A stretch of DNA of 64,000 nt, from assembly GCF_002288925.2 (NCBI RefSeq), contig NW_022098021.1:3677774-3741773 (forward strand), written 5' to 3'. This document shows, piece after piece, positions 32,810 to 45,345 of this stretch. The stretch's first letter is position 1. Each line of letters opens with the position of its first letter. A program made the translations under genes and the position numbers. Source of the stretch: Delphinapterus leucas (taxonomy: Eukaryota; Chordata; Mammalia; Artiodactyla; Monodontidae). Below the pieces are notes generated by a model. The model was given only the letters and a program-made list of their open reading frames with translations, made no database searches and was not told the origin of the DNA.

Positions 32810-35800
32810 AGGGAAATTAACACCGTTTTGAGAAAACCTGTAGTGACTTTATGGTTGTACTCAGTGGTCGGGAGGAAGAAGGGAGGAGGACGCGAGGTCA
32901 GGGACCACCTGTTCTGCTTTGGCTTTGGAATTTTCAAGATTAGATGGGAGTGTGGATGGTGTATAATTCACCTGGCTCCTTGTTTCCTGAGGCTAATGAC
33001 AAGCCCTGTGCGTTAACGCTGCAAGCCGATTGGTGTCAGCGGGAGTCGTGTGCCAGTGACAGGGGAGGCGGCCTAGAATTTAAAGTCAATTATACTATTA
33101 ACTCACCTTTCTATAGAAAGATATAGACAGACTATAAAAGTCTGTCTTGTTCCCAGTAACCTATCCGAGGTGCTTGCATCTGATTTGGTATCATTTTCGG
33201 GACTATCTCATGAGGACTTAGACTGTTTCATTTCCATTGATGCTCTGGACTACATCCACCTGTGGCTGAGTGTGGAGCTCTCCTGGTGACTGGGGTGTGC
33301 TGGAGAGTTTACACGTAGAAGACTATGAATTCAGGCAGGATAGAGGTGATACTTAGATGGGGTAATAGGGTAATATTTAAAGAATGAGTATTGCATGAAT
33401 GAAATAAGTGCCGATATCCATTTCTAATGCTAGTAGAGCTTTTATGGCTTATTCTTTTCAAAACCAAAATTGTTCTTAAGCAAACAAAAACACCTAAGTT
33501 TCATCCTCTAGTTCAGCTTCCTAGGAATGCAGTATTTTTTTGGTGCCTAAAATGGTATTTTAGTCAGAGAGAAATAGTGTTGTAGGGATAGGTCTCCCTG
33601 GATTGGACAGAATTGCTGAGCATGGGGTGAGAACCGCGTCCCCCCTGCCCACGTCTGTGCCCTCTGATGTTTTCACCATACTCTGGGTACCTTTTGGGAC
33701 TGAGTTCTCATTCTTGTGCGGTGACACTGTAACAGTGTCATTCCGTACCCGAGAGACGGCTGCCGTTGAAATCATGCTTTTCAGGAAAGACTTTAAAATC
33801 CAGATAAGGTCATTCATATTCGTCATGTTTCCAGCTGAAACTGGTGTGCTCACTGATGTTCTTAATGAACTAATGATAAAACCAAGTCCAAAAACCTAAA
33901 AAGAAACAAAACTCCAGGGGTAACAGGGAAGACTGATTCAGAGCTCTCTGGCTGTCAGTGTGCCCCACTGCGGACGTGGACTTCAGGCAGGGTAGGTGAC
34001 ACGGCGTGGGCATCTCCCCGGTTACCGAACTTGGGCAACGAGAAGACTGATGCTCGCACACAGGCAGGTGAAGTTCCTTAGAGTAACGCTGTCACAAGAA
34101 TTTGAATCTGGACTTGGAAGGACTTTAAAACAGTCCTTTTTGTACACACAATGGTCTCTTTTTTTTACGAAAACACTTAAGATGACTTCGTATATTATAG
34201 GTGCTCAGATGTTTGTGAAATTACATTAGAGTTGGAAAGAAATGAACCCAGGTTGAGCCTACTGTGTTCCCTGCTCATTCGTTGGAGATCTGAGGATCAG
34301 GTACTGAAAGGAAACTTGACCAGAACGTTCTCTGCTCTAGACGGACACTCTTTATGCCTCAACAACAGTAACAATAAACAGCAAAGCATTTCCTCAGTAA
34401 CTAAAATCTGACAGTCCCAGCTCAGGATGTTTAGAGAGAATCGCATTTGAGTCTGAACTGTTTAAACAGCTCAGGGTGAAAGCCGATTTTTACAACCGGA
34501 GCGAAAATCACTGTGGAATAATTCGTAGGTATTTCTTAATTTTATATTTTAAACATTGTGGTGTCAGCTCTAGCTCTTCCATCTGGGCTTTCAAAATACG
34601 CCTGCGACTGGAGCGTCTTAGATCGGAGGCATTTATTAGTTCATTTTGGGGAATCCCAGAGTCTGTTGGGGATCATGTTCACATTCCTTCTCTTCCTCTG
34701 TAAAATGAGACCCTTCTTCCTTGTGTTTCCTGATCTCACCCAAGAGTTTTTCAATCATTTTTTTTTAACAAAGGAGGATGAAAAGCTTTGGAAGAACAAT
34801 TTTTGGTTTTCTGTATACATAGGAGAAATCAGAAATAGGAGTCAATAGAAACCCACGTCCATCTCATCTATAACCCATTTATTTTCTCCATTAGTAGTAA
34901 TAAAGGATTTGAGCCTGCTAGAACCAGCTTAAGCAGGAAAACATGCTTATGCGTCCATACTCTTTGAGCTCATATATCTCCACAGGAGGGACAGGATCGG
35001 GGGCAGGTCAGTAGAACAGTCAGTTTTCTGCATTCCCCAATATCTGTGGTCTTTCCACATAAGGGATTCGATTTTAATTTTTTGGCAGAAGTAGTAAAGG
35101 GCATCGTGATGTCTTTCACACACCAGGGAACCTCTGCAGAGCAAACGCTGCCCTTAAGGCTGCTTGGGAAGGAGCCCTTAGGATACGTGGGATCAGTGTG
35201 AAACCGGGGGTGAGGCTCCAGCAAGGAGGGGAGTTGGCCATGCGGGATGCATCCCAGGTAGAGGGACCGCTCTGTGGATGATCTAGTGGGACCAGCGCAG
35301 AATGTGCAGTGAGGCATGTTCTGTGGTACAGTTTAAAGCTACATGCTCCGTGTACACCGTTGCAGTTCATCTTAAAATCCTACAAGGCGTGCCCCATCAT
35401 CCTCATTTTATGGATTAGGAAAGAGTAACAGTGAGTAGCCCCAAAGACACAGCAATAAATTTAAAAATAATACTGAATTATCTAAGACATGTTCCCCGGG
35501 GATATAAAATTAGCCAATTTTGACTTTCCGGTAAGCTGACATTTTTAAGCGGGCTTTATCCAGATATTTTTCCACAAGTATATAAATGACTTTTGCTTCA
35601 TTACAAAAGGTTCGTTGGGTTTTTAAAAAATGGATTCAGCTGATCATTGAGAAAATCCGAGGGTTCATTACTCACATATTTGTAGGTCATCGTGATTTGG
35701 GAGTCAGTTTGGTTTAAATTCCACTTTGTTGGTTCAAAGAAGGAAACATGAGGTAGAGATCCACGTGCACTCTATTTGTTATAGCTCTGTTTTCAAAGCA

Positions 35801-36550
35801 GGACACGTAGCTAGTATTGCACGTTTGTAATTGGGCTAAATGGTTTGAGAAACTTTCACTCATAGTAGCACAGTTACTTTTTGAGGAAAGGAGACAATGA
35901 GATTTCCCCCCCATGCTGTTTCATGTTAAAGATTTTTCAACAAACTGGACAGCCTCCTGCCAACCCGTTTCGAAGGATCTTTGAAACTGACCTGACTTTT
36001 CTCCGCACTACACATCTGAATTTTCTTAAGCTGTTGGAACTTTTTCTCTGTTTGAAATGTTACATAAACTCTTTGGTTGGACCCTTGAGTGAACTGTTAC
36101 GACATTTAAGGGGGGAAAAGTCCTATAAGATGCGACCCCATCCTGCTTTCATCCTGACACACACCAAGCTAGAGGCAGTGGCTCCTTGTTTAATTGTTTA
36201 GTAAGGAGCGTGGTTTGATCTCTCTCGTGCTTTCAGTCCTGGTAAATTAATCAAAAGAAGTTACTGCTGTTCTGGGCATTAGCGTGGGTTTAGATGTTTC
36301 TGCTTCAGAGCCTGTTCATCAACTAAGATGCTTTTAAGCCCCCAGAGGAGAGTAAACAGTATGGCTGTGGCTGCTTTGAGGTGACCCATGACTTGTGACC
36401 CGCTTACATTTGGGAAGGAGCCTGTTTGTATTAGCAGTTATTTCTGGTTTGGGTTATAGCATTTTCAAAATGTCTTCTCCTCTTTCTCTTTTAACGTTTT
36501 TGGTATTTGTGAAGAGCCAGCCCCATCGTCATTCCCGAATGTACATACCA
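32810..36550. other. Mostly unique intron sequence
   Basis: A 19-bp palindrome is at 33722-33740 and a MIR-like relic at 35390-35460. No exon recognised. Confidence 0.4.
35390..35460 (-). repeat. MIR-like SINE relic
   Basis: 'tcctcattttatggattagg' followed by 'agtagccccaaagacacagc' is the reverse-strand MIR pattern. Confidence 0.5.
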
Positions 36551-36554
36551 TGGG

Positions 36555-36735
36555 CATTTCCTTAGACCTACTGTATAGCACAGGGAACTATATTCAGTAT
36601 CTTGTAATAACCTATAATGGAAAAGAACCTGAAAAAGAACATGTGTATATATGTATGTATAACTGAATCACTTTGCTGTATACTTGAAACTACCACAACA
36701 TTGTACACCATACTTCAATTGAAACATAAGACATG
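36555..36735 (+). mobile_element. L1 3' end, sense to ATP8A2
   Basis: 'atagcacagggaactatatt', 'ctgaatcactttgctgtata', 'aactaccacaacattgtaca', the plus-sense version of the artiodactyl L1 3' UTR. Confidence 0.85.
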
Positions 36736-36756
36736 GAGGTCAAAATACAGAAACCC

Positions 36757-36964
36757 GGGCTTCCCTGGTGGCGCAGTGGTTGAGAGTCCGCCTGCCGATG
36801 CGGGGGACGCGGGTTCGTGCCCCGGTCTGGGAAGATCCCACATGCCGCGGAGCGGCTGGGCCCGTGAGCCATGGCCGCTGAGCCTGCGCGTCCGGAGCCT
36901 GTGCTCCGCAATGGGAGAGGCCGCAACGGTGAGAGGCCCGTGTACCGCAAAAAAAAAAAAAAAA
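36757..36964 (+). mobile_element. CHR-type SINE
   Basis: Forward full-length copy with most CpGs kept. 'acagaaac' flanks it at 36747-36754 and 36965-36972. Confidence 0.95.
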
Positions 36965-37179
36965 ACAGAAACTCAGTTTGGTTCTATGCTGAGATTTTTA
37001 GGAGGTTTGAAAGCTCACATAGGTAGAGTAATCAATGTTTGTCCTTAAAAGACAGTGAAGTTATAACACCATTTGAGAGAGAATTTATAGGGATAGTTTT
37101 TATTAACATCAAATTCTGGGTCTTTAGGGGTTTTTTTCCTTCCAGTGGATAAAAGTTGACACTTTTATTATCACTGGCA

Positions 37180-37420
37180 CATTTTGTGTTGTGCTAGGCG
37201 CTGAGGATACAAAAGAAAATCATCTTTGCCTGTAAGAACTAGACGACAGACACATAAATGGTCACTTCAGGGTGATGGGGTGAGGATTCTGATTGAGCCT
37301 GTTTACCAGGGGACAGCAGGAGGGTAGCAGAGGGCGGCTGGCCTAGGCTGGTGGGTAGACTGGAGATGGAGAAGCATCGGGGCAGACCTCTCCCAAGGAG
37401 GAGGTGACCTTGCATCTGGT
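37180..37420 (+). repeat. Mammalian-wide interspersed relic
   Basis: 'gtgttgtgctaggcgctgag' then 'acagacacataaatggtcac' and 'ctctcccaaggaggaggtga' follow the old mammalian 'tgctaggcgctggggata' repeat; family name not fixed. Confidence 0.45.
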
Positions 37421-37852
37421 CATCACAATGGATAGAAGTTAGCTGAGGGGAAACGAGACTGGGGAATTGGGGGAGGAGATTTTGTCGGGAGAAGAAGCGG
37501 GCACGGGAACGTGGGTGGGCGGGTGGGTAGGGGGTGTGGACAGCGTGTGGTTCTGGACGCTTATGTTCTCAGAGAAAGAGGCAGTGTCTGGAGGAAACAG
37601 CCTTATGCAGGGCATGGTCAGGAAACCTCGTTTCTTTTGTTTGTTTGTTTTAGAAAAGGGATTTACTGTAATTTAATACAGTGGTCCGAGTTCGGAGAAA
37701 GGAAGGGAAGATTCTGTGTTCGAAATATTAATTTGCAGCCCAAATGCAGAAGAGAGTCAAACAAAAGAGAAAGTTAAACGAGGTATACACAGGAAAGCAC
37801 AATTAGAGGTATAAAACGTGATGCTCTCTGCAGAGTCCATGACTGTTGCATG

Positions 37853-37980
37853 TTTTTAACTTTTGTTGAGGTATAATTGATAGACAAAAGCTGTGTGTAT
37901 GTACAATTTGATGAGCTCGAACACATGCAAACACCCGTGAAACCATCACTGCTGTCAGGGTACCAGACACACGCATCATC
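37853..37980 (-). mobile_element. Old L1 3' fragment
   Basis: 'ttttgttgaggtataattga' then 'tgtacaatttgatgagctcg' and 'gtgaaaccatcactgctgtc' on the + strand, so minus-oriented. Confidence 0.75.
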
Positions 37981-39483
37981 TCTGAAGCTGGTCAGGAAGC
38001 CTCTTGAATGGTGAGCTGCTGAGCTGGGGCTTGTTGCTGGAGGGGAGAGGTGTGGTGTTTAAGAAAAGGTGCACTGGGCAGACTGGCCTGATGAGCAGAG
38101 TGAGGCTGCAGGGTAGACAAAACCCATTGTGTTTGTTCAGATGTTCTTTAAAGATGGAAAGAACATTAAAACAAGAAGTTCTGGTCATTTTTGAGAAGAA
38201 TGAATTACTCCAGATAACTGTAATAGTGTCTCCTTAGTTTCTGATCATTTATAGCTAAGTTTACTTTAAAAAATAATTAGTTGCGTGTAAAGAGTTCCTA
38301 CTTGTGTCTATAAAATTTCTATTTTGAAAGAGTTCCTTGGGGGGAAAAAAAAAAGAAATCCCTTGGGGAATTGTGTTGATCGTTCAGGAAAGGGATATAG
38401 TAACAACCTATCCATTTTTCAAGCCTGAGAATGTGTCGTTGTGTTGGTCCAGAGTCTAAAAGTGAAGTGAGTTTTCTGACTGCATCCCAGTGGATTAGAA
38501 AACCGACGGAGGCTCTGGGGCACTGACTACACGGTGCCCATGAGCTCGGCCAGCACCGCTGTCTACAGGGGACAGACGCACATCTTCCTGGTGAAGTTGA
38601 GCTCTCGGCGTGAATCTGATTTATTTGGTGGGGTTCCTGATTCTCCTGCAACCTTCTCTGTGGTTATTTGAAGGTAACTAAGTCAACCTCCTACACCCGT
38701 GGTTTATTTTGAAGTCAGTCTCATCCACAGACGTTTAGTGAGCCTGAGACTATAGGTAAGAAATAGTGCCCATCGTGAAAGGGATGGAGGTACAGTGCAA
38801 AGAAACGTCCGCATCTTGTTCTCTTGTTCCTGTGCTCTGTATTTGGAAGGCTCGGATGCATCTTTGATAAATTTCCTGTCGGGTAATATAACTCAGATGG
38901 CCAGGATCTGGGCCAGAGGTGGTCATTAAGGGAGTGTGGAATTAAGTGAGACCTGAAAAGATTGTTAATTAGCTTTTGTTTTAAGAAAAACACGGGCGCC
39001 GTACTTGCGAGCAGTGCTCTCGGGGCTGTGCTGACACTGTGACCTGCCTACTATCCGTTTGCTTTCTTAGCAGAAGTTCCTGGAGTTGAGTTGCCTGTTT
39101 TGTTCAGAAGTTCTATCCGGTTACGTCAGCCTTGTTGGTAGTATATTAGGGTGCTGCTCGTGTACCCACACATCGTCATTATGTGCTTTTAGTCTGTTTA
39201 GTTTTTGCCAAATTCTGTTCAGAACGCTCCCTCCACCTGAAGACGTCTTGGCGGTTTGGCCACTGTCTCTGCCCATCCTTTCAGGACGAGCTCGGAGAAG
39301 AGCTCCTGTAATTGTTTCCTAACCGTCCTCTTGCTCTTTGCTCACCACCCTCTGCTGGGTCCTTGGCCGAGCTGTGATGTCCTGGCCATCTTCACTGTCC
39401 CCCCGGCTGGGGTGACATATAAACAGCTCTTATCTCTCGTACTGGAGTGTGGCATCTGGGGGACAGGGATGGGGTCTTTGGAC

Positions 39484-39538
39484 CCTTCCATGGAACTCTT
39501 CCATGGAACTCTTCCATGGACCCTTCCATGGAACTCTT
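39484..39538. repeat. 13-bp minisatellite, four CCATGG units
   Basis: 'ccatggaactctt' units; CCATGG at 39488, 39501, 39514 and 39526, spacing 13, 13, 12. Confidence 0.9.
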
Positions 39539-39874
39539 CACCAAGCTGGGCCTGAGGCTCATTTGCCAAGAGAAGGGACAGACCAGGTTTGTGCAGTAGT
39601 GCACTGGGCACCACTGAGCAGAGACATGCTGGCAGGACAGGTCACAGCACGTGTCAGAACGCTGTGTGAGCAAAACACGCAGGCGAAGCTGGGAGGTGAC
39701 GTTACAGACAGCCCGGGGGATGCTCATGGGAGCCCACGAGCCGGTTGACTCTCCCGGGCGTGGTCCTGTAGCTGCCCCACCCGTGCCTGACCCCCACACA
39801 CGTGTGAAACCATCTCCAGGTCCTTCAGCACCAGCTCAGAGCTGAATCACGTGAATGCTGGCCAGACACTCTGT

Positions 39875-39914
39875 GGGGGGGGGGGAGTGGTGTGTGTGTG
39901 TGTGTGTGTGTGTG
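39875..39914. repeat. G run followed by (TG)12
   Basis: Eleven G at 39875-39885, then 'agtgg' and twelve TG units. Confidence 0.95.
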
Positions 39915-40786
39915 AGGTTTGTCGTGTCCCCTTCCCTTAGTGAACACAATGCTCTGCTTTCTCACACAGCAGAGCAATGTGCAGCTGTGGGCCTGGAGGC
40001 TCTCATGCTAGTGCAGTAGGTCCATCCACAAACATCGTGAGTGTGGACCACGTGCCAGGTAGTGTGGTGAACAATGGCGTTATGTTGGGAAACAGTGACC
40101 CTGGTGCCGCCTTCAAGGGGGGGATCGCAGAGCGAGAGTCGACCTCCCCATGTCTGTGATGCCGTTTCCCAGTTTGTCTCTTAGGGACGTGTTGTCTGAG
40201 AACTCGCAGCCCCATCAGGGGCCCGGGATGATGCTCTGAAGTGAAAGGTCTTCCTGCCTGTGAAGGGTCTCTTTTTCCCCTGAGCTTGGTGAGCAGGTGT
40301 GCACGAAAAGAGGTACTGCACCTGCGTCAAAATGGACCCCCAGAATTCCGGAAGAGTCTATTTCCTTGGTTAACGTGCATCTGGAAGAAATAGAAAATGG
40401 CTGTTTCCCAATTATCATTAAGCTGTATTAAGCCAGCATTCGTATATATTTTTCTCTCCTTCATTCACTCAAGGACTTGGAAGGAAATCGCTCCCCTTGC
40501 ATTTAGCACCGTGTCTGTGTGACTTCTTCCAAGAGCCATTGGGTGCCCTGCAGATACATTTGACTCAGTGGGGATTGATGGCCCCGCCTTACCCCTGCAG
40601 GACCTAGGCAGCGGGGCAGCTATCTCTACACGTCCAACTTGATTGCCCCGTGCATTTATATTGGTTGACCAGTTGGCTGGATTGTTGCATGTAGTTTTCT
40701 TTGTTCTACTGATGACCTGAACTTTGTAACATGCTGATTAAAAAGTCCCAAAATGTAGAAGGAAAACCAACAAAGCGTGTCTGTGT

Positions 40787-40946
40787 CTCATTAAACTAAC
40801 TGGCCCAGGCCTCTGCTCAGGACATCCGTGGGCAAGTCACACAGAGCAGACTTATCCCCATGCTGACTCATTAAACTAACTGGCCCAGGCCTCTGCTCAG
40901 GACATCCGTGAGTAAGTCAGACAGAGCAGACTTATCCCCGTGCTGA
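40787..40946. repeat. 80-bp tandem duplication
   Basis: 40787-40866 and 40867-40946 align over 80 bp with four differences (near 40831, 40833, 40840 and 40860 of copy one). Both begin 'ctcattaaactaactggccc' and end in 'tgctga'. Not part of any repeat I know. Confidence 0.95.
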
Positions 40947-42124
40947 CGGCTCAGACCCATCAGACCATCATCTTTCCCGGGAAGCAGTGGTCTCTGTTTG
41001 CTTCTGAGGAAAACTCCAGCGTTTAAACATTTCAGACGGAGAAATGTGGGTTTTTTTTGGGGGGGGGGTTGCTTTTGCTAATATGACTTAGTAGGCTGTA
41101 GCTAGCTTCTTGGAAACCAAAGCATCTTTTCAATAAGGCTGAAAAATCTTTTCCTTTGTCTGAAAATTAATGCCTTCAATTTTAAAAGAACTCCACGTGG
41201 AGGTTTGTAGCTCAAACGAGCCCCAAGTGAGTAAAAGGTCACCCTGGAGAATTGTCTGATGTGACAGAGGCAAGAGGCCTTAGCTCTTAAAATGGTTTGG
41301 ATCAGATATAAAGAACAAATTCGAATAATAATTTAATTTCTTTCTGTAATTTTAATCATGTCAGAGATGAAGTGCTTTTCAGACTCTGTTATTTTTTACT
41401 CTAATTGCAGATTCTCTCTGATATAATAATTGCACATTTTATTGGGTTTGTAGGCTAACTGAGAACAGTCATCTGTGCGGGGGGGTTCTCTTTTTGACTT
41501 GTTCACTGGTGATGTTTTACGTAGCTGCGCGTGTCTGACGTTTTTCCTCTATCAGTTTCTATCCATTTTCTTGAGAAAGCGTAGACTTCCACTTGCATCG
41601 CAGCGGAGTCATGGTTTGCTACTCTGCCCTGCCGCCGGAGCTGAGAGCAAGAGGAAGAGCGCTTTGGGGTCGGGGTGTGCGTGGAGAGAATCACACGTCT
41701 GTGTGAGACGTCGCTTGAGGAGGACGTGGTGCTTGTGGCTGCACGTTGTCGTGTTTGTAACAACTTCTGGCGAACAGCTGGCACTGTTTTAGGGCGTGAG
41801 GACGGAGTGGGCTAACTGCCCACTTCTAATCATTCAAGAAACACTGATGTTATTACAGCTCCATCTTCAGACTCAGGCCTCCGCTGCTTAGCTCCCCACA
41901 TCCCCAGGGACAGAGCTACTGAGCGAGGGGTGCTGGCAGTGACGAGGTGGCTCACTCCTCACTTGCTCTCTGCCGCGTGCCTACCCTCCCCACAACACAC
42001 ACCGGAGCCGCTTCTGCTGCCCGAGTCCCGTGGGTAAATGAGCTGCAGCCCTGGTGGGCCGAACACTCGGTTGGATGTGTGGACAGTTTAAAAAGGGAAG
42101 GCCTAATCTTCACCCTGCAACAAC

Positions 42125-42475
42125 TGGAATTATTTTTTTTTAATAACTAACTAAATAAAATTTAATTAATTAATTAATTTATCGCTGCTTTGGGTCTTCG
42201 TTGCTGCACGCGGGCTTTCTCTAGTTGCGGCGAGCGGGCTTCTCATTGCGGTGGCTTCTCTTGTTGTGGAGCACGGGCTCTAGGTGCGGGCTACAATAGT
42301 TGTGGCGTGCAGGCTCAGTAGTTGTGGCTCGCGGGCTCTAGAGTGCATGCTCAGTAGTTGTGGCGCACGGACTTAGCTGCTCCACAGCATGTGGGATCTT
42401 CCTGGACCAGGGCTCGTACCCGTGTCCCCTGCGTTGGCAGGCGGATTCTTAACTACCGCACCACCAGGGAAGTCC
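42125..42475 (-). mobile_element. CHR-1-like longer, older SINE
   Basis: Reverse copy with an expanded TTAA-rich tail (42155-42182), repeated 'agtagttgtggc' units and a head ending 'ccaccagggaagtcc'. Diverged; no clear target duplication. Confidence 0.9.
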
Positions 42476-42899
42476 AAGAACTAGAAATCTTATTGGTGTT
42501 CACTTACGTTCATATTCAGTAGGTATGAAAATTAGCGTAAATTATTATACCGTTTAATGGGTTGGTACAGAAAGAAACCCTCTACTAAATTATACACGGA
42601 AACAATCCAACACAGGACTTTAAGGGAAGGGCTGATAAATTCAAACAAGGACACATCAGCCAAGATTTTCTTCTGACTCTCATCCCATCTCCATCCTGAA
42701 GACCCTGAGAGGCGCTGAAGCCAGGAGCTCACAGAGGATGTTCCCAGCCAGGACTGGCGCAGAGCTTGCGGGGGCATCCTCAGTGGAGAGGGGTGTTGCT
42801 GGTGCTTGGCGGTGAGTCCAAGAGTCAGGTAGACACTAAGATACGGGCTTTTTCTCCTACCTTTCAGAATGCTTATTCACGTTAGCATTTCTTCGGTCT

Positions 42900-43030
42900 T
42901 CATGGCTGTCTTGTGAGGCCGATGGCAGTGGTGACACCCCCAAATTACAGGCAGGACACTGAGAACCAGGGGACAGAGTAATAACACTGTTGGGTCCTCA
43001 AGGTTGGGGGTGGAGACCGTAGCCCGGCCT
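42900..43030 (-). repeat. MIR-like SINE relic
   Basis: 'caaattacaggcaggacact' followed by 'gagaaccaggggacagagta' resembles the reverse MIR core. Part of it reappears at 44420-44473. Confidence 0.45.
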
Positions 43031-43109
43031 CATGGCTCAGCAGAACGAAGTGAGAATTCCAGGCATGTGTGTCCAGGTAGCCAAGAGCGGGACACGGTGG
43101 TGAGTGGGC

Positions 43110-43290
43110 AGGCCCTGGAGGTAGACAGCTGTGCCCAGTCCTGTCTCCGCCACTCGTTAGCTTTGTGACCCTGCACACGTGTTGATCTTCCTGAGCCTGG
43201 CCTCGTCACCCCTGAGATGGTCAGGATACTGGTGCCGGTTTCTCAGTGTTGCGGTGAGGGTGACACGAATCGTCAGTGTAGGGAAGGTTA
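43110..43290 (+). repeat. MIR SINE
   Basis: 'cagtcctgtctccgccactc', 'gttagctttgtgaccctgca' and 'cttcctgagcctggcctcgt' give the plus-strand MIR order clearly. Confidence 0.75.
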
Positions 43291-44222
43291 CTGATGAGCG
43301 AACGGTACTTCCTAAATCACCACTTGCTGCTCCTATACTGTTTTTATGCTTTTTGTTGTTATTAGAGTCACATATTTTTGCTTTCAACTTAAAAGTATGG
43401 ATTTTAGAGCGTGAGGAGCGATAGAACTCTTCACTGTTTCCCACAGAGGAGGAGAAACAGAACCAGGGAGGTCATCCATCTGGATGAGCAGAGGCCAGGA
43501 CCCCATTTAGGCCCTGTCATCTGATTCCTCTCACGTGACGTGTTCCCCACGGAATGCAGCTTGTTCATTCATTCACACGTGGTCATCGCTGGAGCTCCCT
43601 TCCCCACGGCTTTAATCATGGGAACCCCGAAAACTTGTAGGGAAGAGAACAGACTCCAGGGGATGGGGAGGTGCCTGTCCAAGGAAGGGTGGAATTTTCT
43701 TAGCAACCACAGGACCACAGAGGCTTCTGTTGACGAAAATAATCAATGAACAATCAATAATAAAAACAGAAGAGTTTTTGTTGATCCAGACTGAGGACTA
43801 CAGCCCAGAAGCCAGCTTCCTAGATTTCTCTGAGAAACTTCTCTGGAGAAGCAGGGTTTTCAGCACAGTTTTACGTCTTGTCAGAACAAAGGACGTTCAA
43901 CAAGTCAGGGAGACATTTCTTCAAGGTTTCCAAAAACAGAGCAGCACGTACACCGCGAGTCAGCACGGCCTTGGCACCAGGGAAGGGAGGCTTATCATCA
44001 AAGGAGGACCAGCGCTGGCGTCCCAGGAGGAGGGGCATTTAATCTTTATGTTGAACGTGGACATGCTTTACTTTTGGTCAATGTGTGCTTTTCTTTAATC
44101 ATTAAAACAGACGTACAGCGTGTCCCTGATAGACCACAAACAGGCTGTTTTAGTCAGCATCAAATTCAGGTTACCTCCTGTAAAGCCAGAATGACTTCCC
44201 CAGACCTCAATATGTGAGAATT

Positions 44223-44420
44223 TCTTTTTTTTTTATTTTAAAGAAACAGCGTTATAGAAGATATAATTTCATATACCATACAGTTCACCTCTTTAAAGTG
44301 TACAATTAATGGTTTTTAGTAAATTCACAGATATGCAACCATCACCACAGTCAATTTTAGAACATTTTCATCACCTCAAAAAGAAACCCCATACCCTTTA
44401 TCTATCACCCTACTAACCCA
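44223..44420 (-). mobile_element. Old L1 3' fragment
   Basis: 'taccatacagttcacctctt', 'tgcaaccatcaccacagtca' and 'tagaacattttcatcacctc'; same family as the left part of the L1 at 9408. Confidence 0.85.
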
Positions 44421-44567
44421 CCAAAGTACAGACAGGAAACTGAGAACCAGAGGACAAAGTAACATTGTTGGGTTTTTGTTACATTGCTTGAAAAAAACAA
44501 TTACGACACCGAAGGTATTGCTGCTTTAGATTCTATCTGTAGTGTGTACCAATTCAGTTTAATGAGA

Positions 44568-44570
<3 letters not shown>

Positions 44571-44612
<42 letters not shown>
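44571..44612. repeat. (TG)21 microsatellite
   Basis: Uninterrupted TG repeat of 21 units. Confidence 0.97.
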
Positions 44613-44615
<3 letters not shown>

Positions 44616-44874
44616 ATGAAGGGGAGACAGCAGGTGTCTGCTGTGACTTTGCTCACTGTGACACTGCTCTAGCCGCCCCCTCTGTCACATTCCCTTGATT
44701 GGGGGCCCAGTTTGGTCAGTGAGTCCCATTTTGGGCTGTGGGTTGGGTGGAATCATAAGGTTCCTTCCCTGTTGTGGGCCGAGTACTCAGAGCCATCTGC
44801 GTAGAGCTGGGAGCCCCTCTCTAGGAGCACCCCCCTGAACATCTCAGGTTTCTCATCTGGAACCCTCTTCACTC

Positions 44875-44899
44875 TAACCCCCCGCCCCCCGCCCCCCGA
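44875..44899. other. C-run cluster (possible G-quadruplex / i-motif)
   Basis: Three C runs of six or more separated by single G; on the minus strand this is three long G runs. Structure-forming only by prediction. Confidence 0.5.
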
Positions 44900-45345
44900 T
44901 CTGGTACCAGCCCTAACCCCTCGGTCAGGTGTCTGGGGAGCTCTGCCTTGGTCCCCTTTCCGAGCTCAGCATCCGGTGCTCTGCCCTGAACGCGGCGTGG
45001 TCCCACCAGACGAGGTGGATGTAGCAGGTGCTGGTGGCATCGACCCCACTTACCAGCCTGTAAACAGCAGCCTTGATATTTAGGCAGTGGTACAAGAGGT
45101 TACAAAATGTGGTAACCCCATACACGTGGCTGTTCCTGAATTCATCCCCTCTGAAACGTACCAGGTAGAATCAAAGGTTATGATTTGGGCTTCTCTGAAC
45201 AGGCGAATGAATACTCTTAATCTTGCACTTTCTTTAACCAAACTGCAAGATGATCATTATTCACTTAGTATGATAAGTGTGTCCTTGAACACGAAATGAA
45301 AACTGTTCATTATAATTAAGAAGGAGGAGAAAGAGACCTGTGTTT

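Larger units (their letters stand above)
37985..42120. other. Unique intron sequence with local tandem repeats
   Basis: Contains the 13-bp minisatellite at 39484-39538, a G run plus TG tract at 39875-39914, the 80-bp duplication at 40787-40946 and a T8/G10 run near 41049-41068. No exon recognised. Confidence 0.4.

Noticed and set aside
43730..44098. Plus-strand open frame of 122 codons
   Set aside because: No recognisable motif, no splice or promoter context, and length within chance expectation.
44571..44612. Cys-Val repeat peptide in an open frame
   Set aside because: It is the translated TG microsatellite.
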